From Metopolophium dirhodum (Eukaryota; Arthropoda; Insecta; Hemiptera; Aphididae): a stretch of 64,000 bases of DNA. Position numbers and translations under genes: made by a program. Below the pieces are notes generated by a model. That model was not told the DNA's origin. It was given only the letters and a program-made list of their open reading frames with translations, and made no database searches. The stretch lies in assembly GCF_019925205.1 (NCBI RefSeq), contig NC_083564.1, positions 23,660,447 through 23,724,446 on the forward strand. The letters run 5' to 3'. Positions 12,231-26,898 of the stretch are shown one piece after another (position 1 is the stretch's first letter; each line of letters starts with the position of its first letter).

Positions 12231-15200
12231 AAACTGAAATCAGGAAGCGTTCTGATTGGCGTGGCCTGTGTGTTTAGTAGGAGGCCCCAAGCCCACCGTT
12301 GTCTTAGTTTTTATTATTATAGTATAAATAATGATTAAGGTACCTACATTATAGTATACATTATGCTAGTTTTAATCTTACCCTTCCTTACCTTTCGCGC
12401 GGGTTATTATATTATTTACAATATACCTACATTATTAAATATTCCGTGATTCGGCGTACCTAACTATTATAGATTATTTTTATGGAAAATAATATTTTCA
12501 TCTCTGAATTATTTTTATAATCCTGCCTCCACAATAAAACAATACTCAATATAATATTTATCAATGACTAATATGTTATATATTGTTAAGTACGGTATTT
12601 CAACATTAACAATAATTTAAGTAAATACAACACAAACATGTATATTTACATGTAAACATGTATAATTATAATACATTACTTGTAATATTGTAGTAGACAA
12701 TTTATTTTTTTATTGTGATTTATCAAATAGTATCTAAAGCGAATTATTTAATTACAACTTGTTCCGATGAACTTAATAATCCTGAAAATCAACTTACATT
12801 TACTTACAAATAAAGTCCTACAGCTTACAATCGGTCCGGTATAAATTATGTCAAATTGGGGAGCTAACTTCATATGCATATGAGATCAAAATATAAATAT
12901 TGGTTATTCATTTTTGCGAATCAGTTAATAACATCATTCACTGGTATTAATATGCAATTATAGTGCTAATCCACATGTGCGTCGTTCTTGGCCCATTCTC
13001 GAGCCCAACCACTTTTTAAATCTACATGCATTCAAGTATAAAATAGCAAATAGTAAATTAATTGAAAATTCAGTACTTATTACATGTGTGTTATAAAAAT
13101 AGTGCGAATTATTTGCATTTTAACTATACAAAAATTCATATTACTTACCTATTAAAAAAAACATCGAAATAACCAGAAGAAATTAAGATTTAGTTACTAT
13201 TTCAAGACCTAATAGTATGGTTTTGAAACTTATTAACTACCATTATTTATAATTCTAGAAAAAATTATAAAAACAAAATTTTCCCAATATCCCACATAAT
13301 ATAATTTATAGTTACGGTTCAGGAGGCCCTCTTGTACGCCAGTAGATTTGTTCAAATTGAGGAGGAGAACTGTTCTGTATTTTTAAAAAGACTAAACATT
13401 TTTATAAAACTGATTATAGCTGTATAAATTCATCTCTCTCTCAACACTTAAAATCATATTGTGTAAGTTCACGAATAGAATTAATGGTTAGAACCGATTC
13501 TGATTATTTCCTGTATATCTAAATTGTGGACTTTAAATCGAAAATAATTATACATTTGAACTTAAAACTTAAAAATACAATCATTTAAGTCGTTAAATAA
13601 TATTGACGTTGTAACATGTGGTTACTAGTTACTAGTTACTAGGTAGGTACCTACTACTTAATAAATAATAACCACACCTACAACCCAATGTACACTTATG
13701 AAATTATGTCCGTGTTCTGCGTATGACTTGTTAAATACGGCTAGGTTTTAAATTGGAATGTTATACTGTACAGTCATGTATAATAAAGTGTAACTCATAA
13801 AGTCTTAGATATCATGTCGTCGTTAAGTTCACTTAGAACTGTGATCGAATAAACATTGCACATTGCATGTGAATAAGGAATTAAATACTTTTAAACGTAC
13901 CAATAAGGTCGATTGTTGTCGAGAGGTAGGTACTATATTACTAAATAATATGGAAAAGTCAAAAGATAATCTTTTCGTAGCCCTTTAAGGCATGACAAAC
14001 TTGTTCTTTTTTTGTGATTTTAATTATTGTAATTTTATATTTTTTTATACGTATTATGCTATTTAGATAATATTTTGTATAATTATGTAATATAAATCCT
14101 AAAATACAATGCAATTTGTCGAGAAAAAAACGAAATGACAAAGCTGATACATTTATATTTTAGATCGATTTCGTTGCATTAATATTATATTTTATTTATT
14201 ACTATACTATATTAATTGTTGGATTGTAGTTTTACTGTGGGAAAATCAAAATCAAATGTATTTTATGTTTTAGATATGATTGATGACCATTAATTGCATT
14301 TGAATGTGATTCGTTAAAACCTTTCCATAATGTTACTTTGTAGTAATAATTGTACTAAAAAAAACTACTTAAACTTTACCTTGGCATTTAAAATGTGCAC
14401 ATATAAAAACGTATTACAGTACATTAAGTATTATTGGAAATTAATATTCTATTATATATAGTTTATACTGATTTTACAAATTTAAAAAATCTTTATGTGA
14501 TTCGTATTGTTGGTAAAGTATAATATCGAGACCTAACTATTGCGTATGTGTAATACGTATATAGATTATAGATGATACGAAGGTAAAATGATTACCGTTT
14601 GCATTTATTATTATTATTGTTGGCTAGTGGATCTGACCATGACTCACATAATAAGTCTATGTAGGTACTGTACATGCATGAAATGCGAATAGAATTGGTT
14701 AATTTAATAAGTAGGTTCAGTATAAGTATATTCATTATACCTACTGTCTCAAAATGTTATTGTATTTTGAGTTTATTTACCCGCCGTGTAGTTTAAAACG
14801 TCTTGTTCGCTTGTTCTATCGATGTATATTATCGAATAAATCCCCCATCACCATATATACAGTTTGTCATTAATTGATCCATATATTTCATCTTGAAACT
14901 TCCTGTACTCAGGGGATACTTCAGAATGAAATAGAAATAACTTGAGCAATCTACTGGGTTAGTTATTGGCTACCTATTCATCAATAATACTTGAAAAAAA
15001 AAATTATAGTTTTTGTGCTACACGGACCTATATATAGCTACAACCGGACGTAGTTATAACGCACACATGACACATATATACACAGGTCAAAGTAGGTGCA
15101 TTTGCCCGGAGCGTCGAGATTTTGAGCGTGGGAAGGTCTGTGGGACTTTTGAACCGGCTATAGCCCACTAACTTTGCATTATACAATACATTATGAATCA

Positions 15201-18200
15201 AATATAGGTAGGTATGTATATTTTTTCCAGAAATTGGAATTATTTTAAATATTATTCTTATATAAAAAATAAATTAAATACAACCGATCTTATCTTGAAC
15301 GATGTCGATTTTATTTGAAAATTCGTCTGTTGGAAGCGATTTTTTATTCCATATATTATAGATTTGCTTAGAACTCGTGGTTTGACAGTCATTAAAGTTA
15401 CAATATTACGTTTTTAATTTCAGTTTTGTTAAAATTTAAAATCGTCTGGTAGCCTTGGATATTTGGAATATTTGGATGGAGCGTTTCTCAGGGCTTAAGT
15501 GGGAAAAAATTTCCGATGCGACTAATGTCTCCATAAAGTTTTAAGTTTTTCACATATTGTATGTATAATGCCTAATGCATATAAAATGTATGATTTTGTA
15601 AGCACGTGTTAATCCTCATTTGTTGAAAGGGACTCTTTTTAACTGTCGTCAGAAGTAGGTACTGAGTTCCACTGCGCAAAACCCTTATTCAGCGGATCCT
15701 TCACGGTCATCGTCCAACACACTTTTTCTGTTTTACAATTTCAATGAACCTTATTATTAACGTTAAAAAAACATGTGATATTCACGTAATATTCGGGAGT
15801 TCATAACAGTATTTAATATGTTGGCTTTGGACGTCAGTTCTGATATTATATTTTTTAACGCTCATTATAAGATCTAAAAACCTGCAGAACGAACTGTCTG
15901 CGGATATATTATTATCACTGAAAACTGTTGATCGTCAAGACTGATAAATATGTTTATATTTGGGTGATGATACTTTTTTCTTAAACCATCTGTTGTTTTC
16001 AAGAAGAAATTATGTAATTTTAAAATCTATATGTCAAATATCTCGGGCTAGATCCGCTGCCTTTTTCTACACTTACTTTTGTACGTGTGAGCAGTTGTAG
16101 CCTTGCACAGTAATCGGTTCGCGTGTACGGTACACGTATGCGTTTATATACTTACCTATTTGTAATATAACCCCATACCGCCGGTACACACGACAAAACT
16201 ACGAAGACACACTGGCGATTAACATAATATAACGAGTGCACCGTGATAGTGTATCGATTTCTCGAGTATCGTTGTATTAGGATTAAAAATAAAAATTATT
16301 GTTGTCTTATATCAGTGACCTCAGCAAAGATTGTACCGGCCATGGGTCTGTGGTCTACTGCAGGTGGTCGGCGAGAGCGCAATCGTGTGAAACGTAAAAC
16401 GCTTGTATAACGTAGTATAATATGGTATGTGCAGTATTAATTGATGATTCGTCCGTACATTATTAATACGCGTACAGCTGTACGAGATTGTGCAATATTG
16501 TAAACATTTATTTTTTTTTAATTATCTGTAAATGGTTAATTACCATATTTTACGAGAAATGTGAACCAAATTGTTGATTAAATATTATTATAACGATTCC
16601 TTACGTTATTTTTTTCAAATATTTAACTAAACCGTACTATTTAATTACCCATGTACCTATATGAAGTAATAAAATAATTTTACTATATTAATTTTTGTCC
16701 TAACTTAATTTAACTATACTTACATATTACAGTACCTATATACGTGAATTACTCAATTGCTGTATTGGTATTTAGTAGTGCGTATGAACGATGTAACAGA
16801 ATCATTTTAGGAAATGTATATAAATTGTATAATATTATGTACATTACGAATATTACAAATATAATTTAATAATCACTATTCTCTATTATAAAATTAAAAA
16901 TAGTTATATTATATAATAGTATGTATTTAATAATTTGGTTCACAGCATTGTCTATGGTAGTGTACACAAATATTCTGAAAATGGATAATCGATCACATTT
17001 AGTATAGTAAAATAAATACAATTTTAATTGAAATTTGATGTTTCTATCCTCGCATAATTTTAGGTACTTAAACATAGTTTTAAAACAAATTATCTCCGAA
17101 AATAACAAATTTCGCGTTACATTTTACTATCTTTTGACAATTTTTCAACATTAAAAACCCCGTTCTGCTTATAAAATTAAATTTATTAGTTCAATCGTTA
17201 AATTACATTATTATATGTATCCTAACTCTTAAACGGTTAGACTTATATGTAAGCCTAATTAAAAAATGTATAAATGTGAAAATGTAAAATGTAAAATAAA
17301 ATATTTCGAATATTGAAAGTTCAATATATTATTGTTTAATAAACTTAAAAATTAAATTTTTGTTCGATTTATACATGCACTAATAATAATTATCTACGTA
17401 ATTAACTTTTTTTTTTTGAAATTTATCTCCGATTATAATACGATTGAGTTATTGAACTTCAGATATTATTATGATTTAGGTATATTATATAATAATATTA
17501 TAATATTTAAACATAAAATACTTTACGTTACATAATATATTATTTTGTTGTATAACTTAAATACTTGACGTTTCAAGAAAACTTAAATAACTTCGTATAC
17601 TTTTCAAAAACAAATATAAAAGATTTAATATTTCCGTTAGGTATATTTTAACAAAAATCAGAAATTGTCCTACAATCGTCTTTTCTGTTAAGTGAATTTT
17701 AATGTTTTTTTTAAATAGTCAAAAAATGTGTGTTGGTGCTTAATAATCATAATTCTTAAATACCTAACTATAATTATCTATATATTATTTCTAAATTGTA
17801 CGTGTTTAACAGAAAATATACAAGTAAAAATTAATAACTATGTTATTGTTATTTGAGCATATTAAATACTATACAATTTGTGGTGCGTTCGATTAAAATG
17901 TGCCGTTTTAAATAAAGTAATAATATAATTACATAAATGTTAAATAAATAACTGAACATTTTATATGTTGTATGTTTGTGTAACATGTATTTGATACATT
18001 ATACATTATTTTGATATATTGAATAATGAATAACATACTTTGTTCGACATGTAGTTACGTAATATAATAATAATTAAATCATATATTGTTAATTGCACTA
18101 AAATCTGGTGTAATATCGTAGGGATTAAATCTATTATATCTGTCTGTCGATTATAATTTATTTAGCATTTAGCATTTACCCAGCAATAACCTTTTTTTTA

Positions 18201-19280
18201 AATATCTAGTTTTGAATAAACAAAAGAAAATTCTTTCATACAATGTGTTTTATATGTATTAATTATTGTTTTACCTATATGAAATACATATATTTTAAAA
18301 TATTATGTTTATAACATCCTATATATAATCACAAAAATATTTATATTTCTCATTAAAATATAGTGTTCGGTGGATTCCTCGTTTAAATTATTAATTAAGT
18401 ACTTAAATAATAAATATAATATGGTATAGTTAATATATATAAAATGGGGTAAAAAAAAAACAAGTTGTATAAAGATATAATATGTCACCTATCTAGAAAG
18501 GCGATTTTCCTATTAGATAATAGACATTTAAAAAAATATATATATATAATATGACATGTTATAAATATTAAATTATAATATAGTCATCGACCTAACAATA
18601 ATTGCGCACATAATGTGTGTAACGTCCATATAATATGTTAAGTAGGTATAATATGAATATAGATTTATATTGTAACGATTTAAATGCAATCATTCTGGAA
18701 ATCGTTATTAGCTTAGAAATATGACGATAATTATTTACGCATGTAGTTGCTGTATTATTTACACATGTATAGTTTCTGTAGCCTACAAAACGAATATATT
18801 TACAAGCGGTGACCTTAAGACAATAGTATTATATATACGTAAGTAGGTACGCGTCTTATTGTACAACAAATGATGCAAACGCGGTATGCGCGAGCGTCCG
18901 ATTTACATACAACACTAATGTGGTGTGTCCATGTAGAGGTACTGTCTGTAGTTGAAACGATTATTCTCTTTAACGTGCGTATAACAATATTCTTTTATGA
19001 ACCGCGCAGATCGTAAGTTTTTTTCCGATCGTATTATATTATTATACCTAGTTGGAAAGATTATCGCGAACGGAGTGTTTATGTAGTGTATATAATATTG
19101 TCGACTCCTGCAGACCTGCAATATAATATATTTTATAATATTTTAGTTGTAGGTATAAAACTTTCGGTTGCAAAAATTATAATATTATCTCGGTCGCAGT
19201 GTGATAGTATTTCGTGAACCTATAGCTGACATTTAATATCATGTTAGTATATTACATATAGGCGATATGAGTGGCGTGGA
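12231..19280. other. Long AT-rich stretch, no gene supported
   Basis: About 7 kb of AT-rich sequence. A moderately GC-rich patch at 16,080-16,420 contains ATG in a good context (GGCCATGG at about 16,339) with a 22-codon frame, but no downstream exon could be joined. Small CpG patches also occur near 18,880-19,120. I see no transposase, RNA gene or array. Confidence 0.4.
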
Positions 19281-19360
19281 CCCCCCCGGTTGGGATGTCA
19301 ACCGCCGTTCGCTTGGTGGGCGGTTGTCGTCACGATATGGGGTCACTCGCCGCGGTGTGT
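19281..19360. other. GC-rich patch with an 8-bp stem hairpin
   Basis: CAACCGCC (19299-19306) is followed after 12 bases by its complement GGCGGTTG (19319-19326). The patch lies about 730 bases beyond the stop codon of the minus-strand chitin-binding gene. It could be part of an unannotated exon or a transposon fragment; nothing decides. Confidence 0.3.
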
Positions 19361-19895
19361 AATGCACTATTATATAGCATTATAGCGTATTATGCACATA
19401 AAAATATGTGCAAATTAAATTTTATTCGGTTTTAGTCGTGTGACGGTCGCGGGCTATAAAAATGATATCGCTATGGGCGTACGCGGTTTTCTAGAAAATA
19501 TGTACGTCAAAGGTCTTGTCGATTATCGATATTATAACATCATATGTTTGCGGTGGCAGTGGACGTTCTGTTGACAGGTTGCTGTATAAAGCCGCAGGCA
19601 CCATGGTCACTTTCTAAAGTTTACTTGATTTATAGTATATATATTTCAAAATTTTACGCGGGAGCAAAACCAAATTGAGCGTTTACGCGCTTATTTATAT
19701 AAGCCGCTTACCTAATCTTTTCTAGTTTCAGCTATTATCGGATAATTACGAGCATAATTATATATAAGTACATAAAAAAAATTATCAGAAAAACTGTTAC
19801 GTTATTTAAATGAGATAACGATAGTATTTCGGAGAGTAAAGACGTCGCTCCGAGTGTGATGCATGGGGGGAGGGGCATCTGACAAATTTGACAGT

Positions 19896-19901
19896 TTTAT
19901 T
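19896..19901 (-). terminator. Candidate poly(A) signal of the chitin-binding gene
   Basis: AATAAA on the minus strand, 189 bases downstream of the stop codon at 20090-20092. It would give a 3' UTR of about 200 bases. Other A/T-rich signals nearby could be used instead. Confidence 0.4.
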
Positions 19902-20089
19902 TACGGAAATTACATTTAAATTTGCCTTATATCTTCTAGATACACTTAGTTTACTTATCAATCGAACAACCGCGAACTTCTTGTTATATCGCGTATTTAA
20001 AAAGTATAAATCGTAAATCCTGTACTTATATATATATATATAGGCGTTAAACACAATTATGATATGTATATAAATGGTGTGGTGGCCGA

Positions 20090-23000
20090 TCAGAGGAATA
20101 TCTGGTCGAGCAGCTCCTTGGTGAGCACTCTGTGCGGCCTGTCCGGTCGCGGCGTGGTCCGGTACAGTCGCTCGTTGATGTGGTACAGCTCCTTGCTGAG
20201 ATCGCACCGCACGTTGAACCACCAGTCGCACACGAACACGGCCTGGCTGAACTGCGTGCCGTTCGGGCACAGGAACGACGCCTGCCGTCCGTCGATGTCA
20301 CAATAGTGCCAGGCCTGGCACCTGGTGTCCACGTCCGCGAAGAAGCCCGGGTACGGTTGGTCGTCGCAATAGAAGTCGGTGTACGGCACCACGGCCAGTA
20401 CCGGGTAGTCCGTGCCTGGCTTGCCTGCAACGGGGACGAAATGTTAGCATATTCCTATAAGTTTGATTTTTTAAGTTTTTAATTGTATAACTAATTTACG
20501 ACCGTTTACTACATTCTAATCGCAATATATTGTACGATCAAGACAAAAGTTGGTCACCTCCAAGTCAAGTGCTGTACAGAGGTGAGAGTTCAACGTTACA
20601 AAATATCAACCGACATAATTTATAACCTAAGCTATATATTATATTATATAGAGTATATGTTATATAACTATTATGTGTGGTACAGAAGTCGTTGCAAAAT
20701 GCAAATGTCACTTTTCGTAGTTTCTAGTGTAATTATGCCGATGTGTTATTAAAATATTACACAATTGCCAATTAGTTTGGTATGTCTGTGTGTAATAATT
20801 ATCGCGATTTATGGTTTACTTAAAATTTTAATATCATTTTTGATGTTTCCCGAAAGTCGGAAGTGGTGACATATTGTACCACCGGATTGATCACGTAGGC
20901 GCGATTTGGGTATAGGTTGTCTTGAAGCCTAAGGATCAGAGTGGTATCCACACACCATAGTTTTAGTTGTCTTGTACAGTTATTTATTTATTTATATCTT
21001 TACAATAATAATTAAATGCAAACACCATCCAGATGGGTCGAAATCATAAAAAGATTGTGAAGCTAAAATAAGTATTTATTATTGACTTTGGAAAATAATT
21101 GATGATGTATGACGGAAATTCGTAATGTAATATAATATAATAATAAATAATAATAATTTATGGCAGTTATGACTTAAGATATTGTAATGACTAAACAAAT
21201 ATTTAAAAAAAATCATTAGTCATAGAATATATTCAAAAACAAATGTTAGTTGTCAGTTGTTGGTTCGTTATTAAAGTAATATTTATAAACAACTGCTATA
21301 TGCTCTACTGCTCTGGCAAAGCGACATCGAAGAAACCAGGCAGGGGGTAAACATTTTACGTGAAAAAATGCTTTTCAGAAGATATATAAATGAGAAGACT
21401 CCTCGGTCGGTTGGGTTCATTCCACATTCTTTGCCCCGCAAATACATAATATACATGATTATCTTCGTCTTAATTCGAGGGATTAATCATGTGCTCTTTA
21501 TTTGGTCAAACAGCTAATTTTAATTTTAAATGTTTTAAAATTAACCATTTCTCCACACACCTTACACGTCCTAGGTCCACAGTGTTTATTTATTTAATAT
21601 TTTAATTTAAAATGTAAAATATGATAATATTAAAATCCTTCAGACTGCATACGTGCGTACCTATAGGTGCTATAAATGTGACCTGCGCTGTTAATTATTA
21701 CGCTTGTCGTGTGCCTATTGCAAAAGTACTCGCTGTCAAATGCCCGTAAGGCGTTTGCAAATATTTCGAACTCCAAATCGAAAGCAATAATATATAATAA
21801 TAATCCATACCGCTCCGATTTCAACTACATGCGTCGGCGGTCGAGTTTCGTATTTAGTCTGACGTTTAATCTTATATAAACTATTTTTTTTTTATCTCTG
21901 TTATTTGTTAATTTCGTTTATTTTAATTAGAATAAGAAACCGCCGCCGGACTTCTCGATTCGTACCAAGTATATCACATCAAAGATTATAATGTATACAA
22001 TATAATAGGTAATAATATGTGTACATTTATTAGTGGATTATATAAATGTGTTATTGTTCTAACAACTGTTATTGGGTTGGTGAAAGACCGAAACTATTAC
22101 TATTATTATACGAGTAGGACTGTATAGGTACTCGTTAAAATATTATATTTCCTAGTTAAAAAACACGCTTAACACTACTCGTAAGTTAAATATGCAAATC
22201 GATTTGCAGTTTATAATAATAACCATAATTGACTGTAATAAATCAGAGATTGTTGATTCGACGTGTCGATTCTCGGAAGTCTGGGTGATGGGGACACAAA
22301 AAGCCAATATGTACCGTGGTTATAATGTTTTGATATTAAAGTTAATTACGGTCCCGCCGCCGCATGCGATCTACATTCACTCGTTAAGGTTAATAATAAT
22401 GATCCATATTAAGACGTTCGAGACGAGTTATTAGATGTGAATTTTCGCGCGTATCATAATAGTATATTAATATGTATGTATACATTTCACTATACATATA
22501 TATATATATTATATTATCGCCGTGAAAATATATAATATATATATATATATACGTTGCAACCGAACGCCGACGCAGACCTTGAAATATTTGTACCAAAAAT
22601 CATCAATTTGTGTCCTTCTGCGGCTGCAGCATTATATTCTGTACATCAGCTGTAATTCGTTAATGTACACGAAATATCAAATAGGTTTATCATTCTTATA
22701 TACCTATACAGCCCGCGTGTTATTATGTGTCCTTTCTAAAGTAAAAATTAAATACAAATCGTTCTATCGAGTGCAATAAATAATAATACAGCGTTACGAT
22801 ACCGCCTCACGTCTATTGTTCTTATTATTATACCGTGTAAAATATTTGTCATCGCGTCGCATAATATTATAATAATATAATATATTATTGGGTAGTGGGT
22901 ACACCTTCGCGTGCGTTCGTTAAATAAATATATATATATATATACATATATATTATCCTATGTCCTCAAGCTCAAAGCATGCAACGAGTACAAATCTTTT

Positions 23001-25957
23001 TTTAATGGCGATGTCGTTAAAATGTTGTCAACAAAATGTTTTTTTCTCGATATCCCAAATAGAATTTATATCCACGTTTCGTTGCAATTTGTCGAATTCG
23101 TATCGTCAGCAGCACTCTTAGAAAGTGTTTATATTTATTTTAATATTCAGCGCGTGTTTAATATTATTACGTGTGAAGCTTAATATTAAAATATGGACAT
23201 CGTATTCATTCGCATTCGATTGGTTGCGTAACTTCATCAAAAACCTATACGGGTATACTTGAATATTATAACGTTCAATTTAGTCATTGTTGCCGTCATA
23301 TTTGATAAAGTATGAGGGATTCGTAAATATAATAAAAACAGTGCTCTTGAATTTTCTATGATGAGTATTTGACTATTTACCTTTGAAACGTATTTTAAAT
23401 ATAATATAATATGTACTTATAGATATGATGACAAAATAAAACAACGAATCAAAAGTAAAGCCGCGCATTCTTTCAAAAAATTTTTGAAATCTTTTCTATA
23501 TAAATTTTTTAAAGATTATAAAATAAAATAGTTAATACAACTAATTCGTGGTTGTATCGATTTCGATAATTGTACAAATTCGTGTATCTACTTGCAGGCA
23601 TAAAATCATATTATGCAAAAACTCCCGATTACATTTTTGCCCTGTGTTTTTTTTCTCGATATTATGCAAATGCCTAGAATTTCGGTTAACAGCAATTTTT
23701 GAACCACTGATCATGGATCTTCAATTAGCTTTCTCTCGGATGATATTCCATTGAATAACGTGTTAACAAAACACCATTAGGTAATATTTGCGCGCGTGCT
23801 GGCTGCCATATCAATTATTTGGCAGCGAGGCAGCGGTGACACATTATAGTATGTTCATTATTCAGTACATTACGTTAGTAATGCCGACTCATGTCTCGCA
23901 GATATTAATCACTGTTATTATATTATAATAATTATTCAATATTAATATTAAGGATGACAATATATCGCAACTATTAACTAACCATGTTTCGGGTATAATC
24001 GTAATTCGGTCAGCTAACCTATAACCGTGTAAATAGCATGACAACTATACCTGGAATCGACCTTCCTAGTTCCAAGTATTCCCTCACGGACGGACTCAGA
24101 AATCCCGGCGGTACTTTGGTCGTTTCCTCGTCATCGTCCTCGAGTTTATCTCTTTGGTCCAAACCGTCCGCATCGTCGTCTCCTCCGGCGTCTCGCGTCT
24201 CCAACGCTCTGGCGCTCTTAGATTTCTTGCCATCTTCCGAACCTCCTGTACACAACCAAACGACATTATTTATTTATCAAATCAAATTTTTGTACATCGC
24301 TTTATTATTATGTGCCACTACTGCGTATTTACATTGTCAATTCAACCCGACACTGTCTGTGTCTCGGGTCAAACGTTGAATAATAGACCCATTTGAAAGT
24401 GGCTGCGTAACGTTTTTATTTTCTATGTTTCATAATAATTCTTAGGCACGCGTTGGCGTGCGCCCGAACACAGACGTGACCTCACAGGTCATTTATTATT
24501 ATAACCCGAATTATACCTACTTTACGTGTATAATATGTGGATCTTGTGTCCGCGTATTAATGAGACTGCATGATATATAATAGTAATATATTTTATTATC
24601 TCCTAACCGCGCTCACGTGCGTGTGTGTGTGCTTGTTTGATCATCGTATTGTGCTTGCAGCCAATCCAAAGAAGCTGTGTATATTTGATGACTGCAAGTC
24701 AACGACAATTCAAGTTTAATGTGATAAACATGTATGTAGTTAGCGAGGTTAATCACTTTTGAGGAAACGATCCGATGATAATATAGTAATCGATCGCTAT
24801 TACCACCGGACCTATGTAATAAAATTTTTTTTATTGTTTGCCAGAGTTCAAACTTTAGGCTATTGTATATTATAGTCGCGGTGTTTATAGTTTCGACCTT
24901 AACATTATTAGGGGACTCTCGAGTTGTAGACTCCCGTTTTTCGTCACTTTCCACTGTCAGTGTGCGCCCGGTGGGCGTTTTTATTATGTTATTCTTTATT
25001 TTATCACAATCGTTATTAATAACGAAGTCGTGCTTGCCCCGAAGCTGTGTGTGCCGAGTGTTCTAGATACGTGACTCGGAGGCGTGGCTAAAACCTTTCG
25101 AAAAAAGCTACCTACACCTACACCTACGAGACCTTGTACCCAAAATTTGCGAATTATGTTTGAATTGACAAAAAGGTCTATTTATTTTCGTCCTTTTTAT
25201 TCCTGCATTAAATCTAGGGTGCTCGATCTCCAAAGAACAGGTTTCGTTATCTCCCACCCCACATTGACTGGCGATATTCCAAATAATAACTTATACTGGA
25301 AACCTGTTTCTTTGTGAGTCGTTCATTCAGATACAAACAACGCGTCTAATGGTGTACTTTAAAGTTATACTAAGTACATATAGTTCTTATTATATGACAC
25401 TCTGATTTAAATTCTCCCTTTCTAAACACACTGTGAATGCCTACCACATTGTTCTTATATACAGACTGATTGAACTAAGACTTGATAAATACTCTAAATT
25501 GACAAATAATGTAACGGTTATACATATTGTTTTTTGACTAAAATCATAATATTCTATTTGTGAGTGACAATTGGTTTTTATAGTTATTATATCTATATTG
25601 GCAGATCACATTTTTTATATTAATCAAATGTTAAAGTGTAATTTTTTATAAATACTTATATGCTCTATTTAACAAACCTACCATCAATAACATAATATTA
25701 TAGATGGCTTTAAATTAAATTAAAATTTCGTATATACATGAAAATAGTATGAAATACTCTAAACCACAAATATGGCCATCTGTTTTTAATTTAATTCTTG
25801 GATTGGATAAAACCCTGGTTTTTAATTAATAATTTGTTTAGTTACCATAAGCTTACAATTATATTTTATAAATATATCACTTACCAATATTTGGTATGAA
25901 GATGACCGAGAGCACTGAGCACACTAAAATTATATTAAACAAATTTGAAAAATACAT
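20090..25957 (-). CDS. Secreted single chitin-binding-domain (CBM14, peritrophin-A) cuticle protein, CPAP1-type, 200 aa
   Basis: Three coding exons on the minus strand: 25957-25885, 24245-24051 and 20424-20090. Both introns are phase 1 with GT-AG borders (donors G|GTAAGT and G|GTATAG), and the frame stays open for exactly 201 codons including TGA. Exon 1 is a signal peptide (MYFSNLFNIILVCSVLSV). Exon 2 is an acidic linker rich in D, E and K. Exon 3 holds a type-2 chitin-binding domain, residues about 106-164, with six cysteines at 109, 125, 131, 142, 155 and 163 (C-x15-C-x5-C-x10-C-x12-C-x7-C) and the family phrases CPNGT and CDWW. The family (cuticular proteins analogous to peritrophins, one domain) binds chitin in the extracellular cuticle, not in gut lining. 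The cysteines would form three disulfides. GDYP-like sequence just before the domain (GTDYPVL) is also usual in CPAP1 proteins. The specific CPAP1 subtype cannot be told from sequence alone. Confidence 0.92.
20425..24050 (-). other. Intron 2 of the chitin-binding gene (3.6 kb)
   Basis: AT-rich sequence with several (TA)n tracts near 22,500-22,560 and 22,930-22,950. A segment at about 20,870-21,040, ending in repeated TTTATTTA and CACACACC phrases, looks like a retroelement remnant, but this is not proven. No exon was found on either strand. Confidence 0.6.
24246..25884 (-). other. Intron 1 of the chitin-binding gene (1.6 kb)
   Basis: No exon recognised. A 77-codon open frame on the plus strand at 25,084-25,317 begins at GTG, lacks any known domain and has no splice context, so it is taken as chance. 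Confidence 0.6.
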
Positions 25958-26898
25958 GGTTTAATTGTTAAATTTAATAAATTAAGTTTTATAAAATTGT
26001 TCTAAACGAACATGTAACGATTAAGTTTCATCGAGAAAAGAATCGTACGCATGTCTATCGAGAACATACAAGGAAGCCGGTTGACGGCTCACTCGTGCTA
26101 GGCCCATGACCGGTCATGAGACTGCTTTAACGTGGCCTCGGCAACTCGAAAGAGCAATAAGAAAAGATCCGGAAGGGGAAGTGGAGTGGAAGGGTATTGA
26201 TACCCTATAAACATAATATAATACACTATATTGTATCAATATCATTATAATAACATATACATATGAATGGTAATGGTTTGTAACAAAATATTTTTTGTTA
26301 CCTACCTACGCATATATTAAAAAAAAAAAACCAAAATAATATATTATATGGTTATATAATGCGCTTACTCTTTTAACGTATATCTTAGAAAAGGTTAGCA
26401 TACGAATTGTAACTATTAACTAGTTGCAGGTTAACTTAACCGGGGTATTTATTAATGTAAATTATATGGCCGAGTAGAGAAAAAAATGTATTAAAATAAT
26501 ACGAAGAATCAGTATATTACGTGTCTAATTTGTATAAAATAAACGATAATACAACTAAAATGTAGTTGATCTATAACTGGCATTGAGAAACAATATAAGT
26601 ACCTAAATGAAATACAATTAATTGTAATCTCAAAAAATTGCGTTTATATCCGCTCTTGATTAAGTCTTCTTCTGGCTCACCAGAGCACCAATTATAAAGA
26701 TTGGTTAATTTTCATCGTTAATTTTTTACCTAACTACAAATTACAATGTTCTGTTTGCGTCATTTAGTGTCTATATTTATTTTAATATAATAATAATAAT
26801 AAGCTATAAAAATGTCCACGTAATATTGATTATTAACACGATTTATGGTACCTATATATTATTTTTAGTTAATTGTAATTATTTTTATTTTATTTTAG
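25958..26898. promoter_or_regulatory. Divergent intergenic region between the chitin-binding gene and the Tudor gene
   Basis: 941 bases separate the start codon of the minus-strand cuticle gene from the first recognised exon of the plus-strand Tudor gene. The block 26,030-26,200 is richer in GC and includes a perfect 14-base palindrome, CATGACCGGTCATG (26105-26118). The promoter of the cuticle gene should lie here, and possibly that of the Tudor gene. A 35-codon plus-strand frame from 26106 has no clean donor to join exon 1 of the Tudor gene. No cysteine-rich RING exon was seen here. Confidence 0.5.

Noticed and set aside
20047..20482. Overlapping frames on both strands at the chitin-binding exon
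   Set aside because: Only one minus-strand frame has the six-cysteine domain and joins exon 2 in phase.
25084..25317. 77-codon plus-strand frame
   Set aside because: GTG start, no domain, no splice context, inside the intron of the cuticle gene.
26106..26213. 35-codon frame from the ATG inside the palindrome as first exon of the Tudor gene
   Set aside because: It has no strong phase-0 donor and no RING or B-box sequence.
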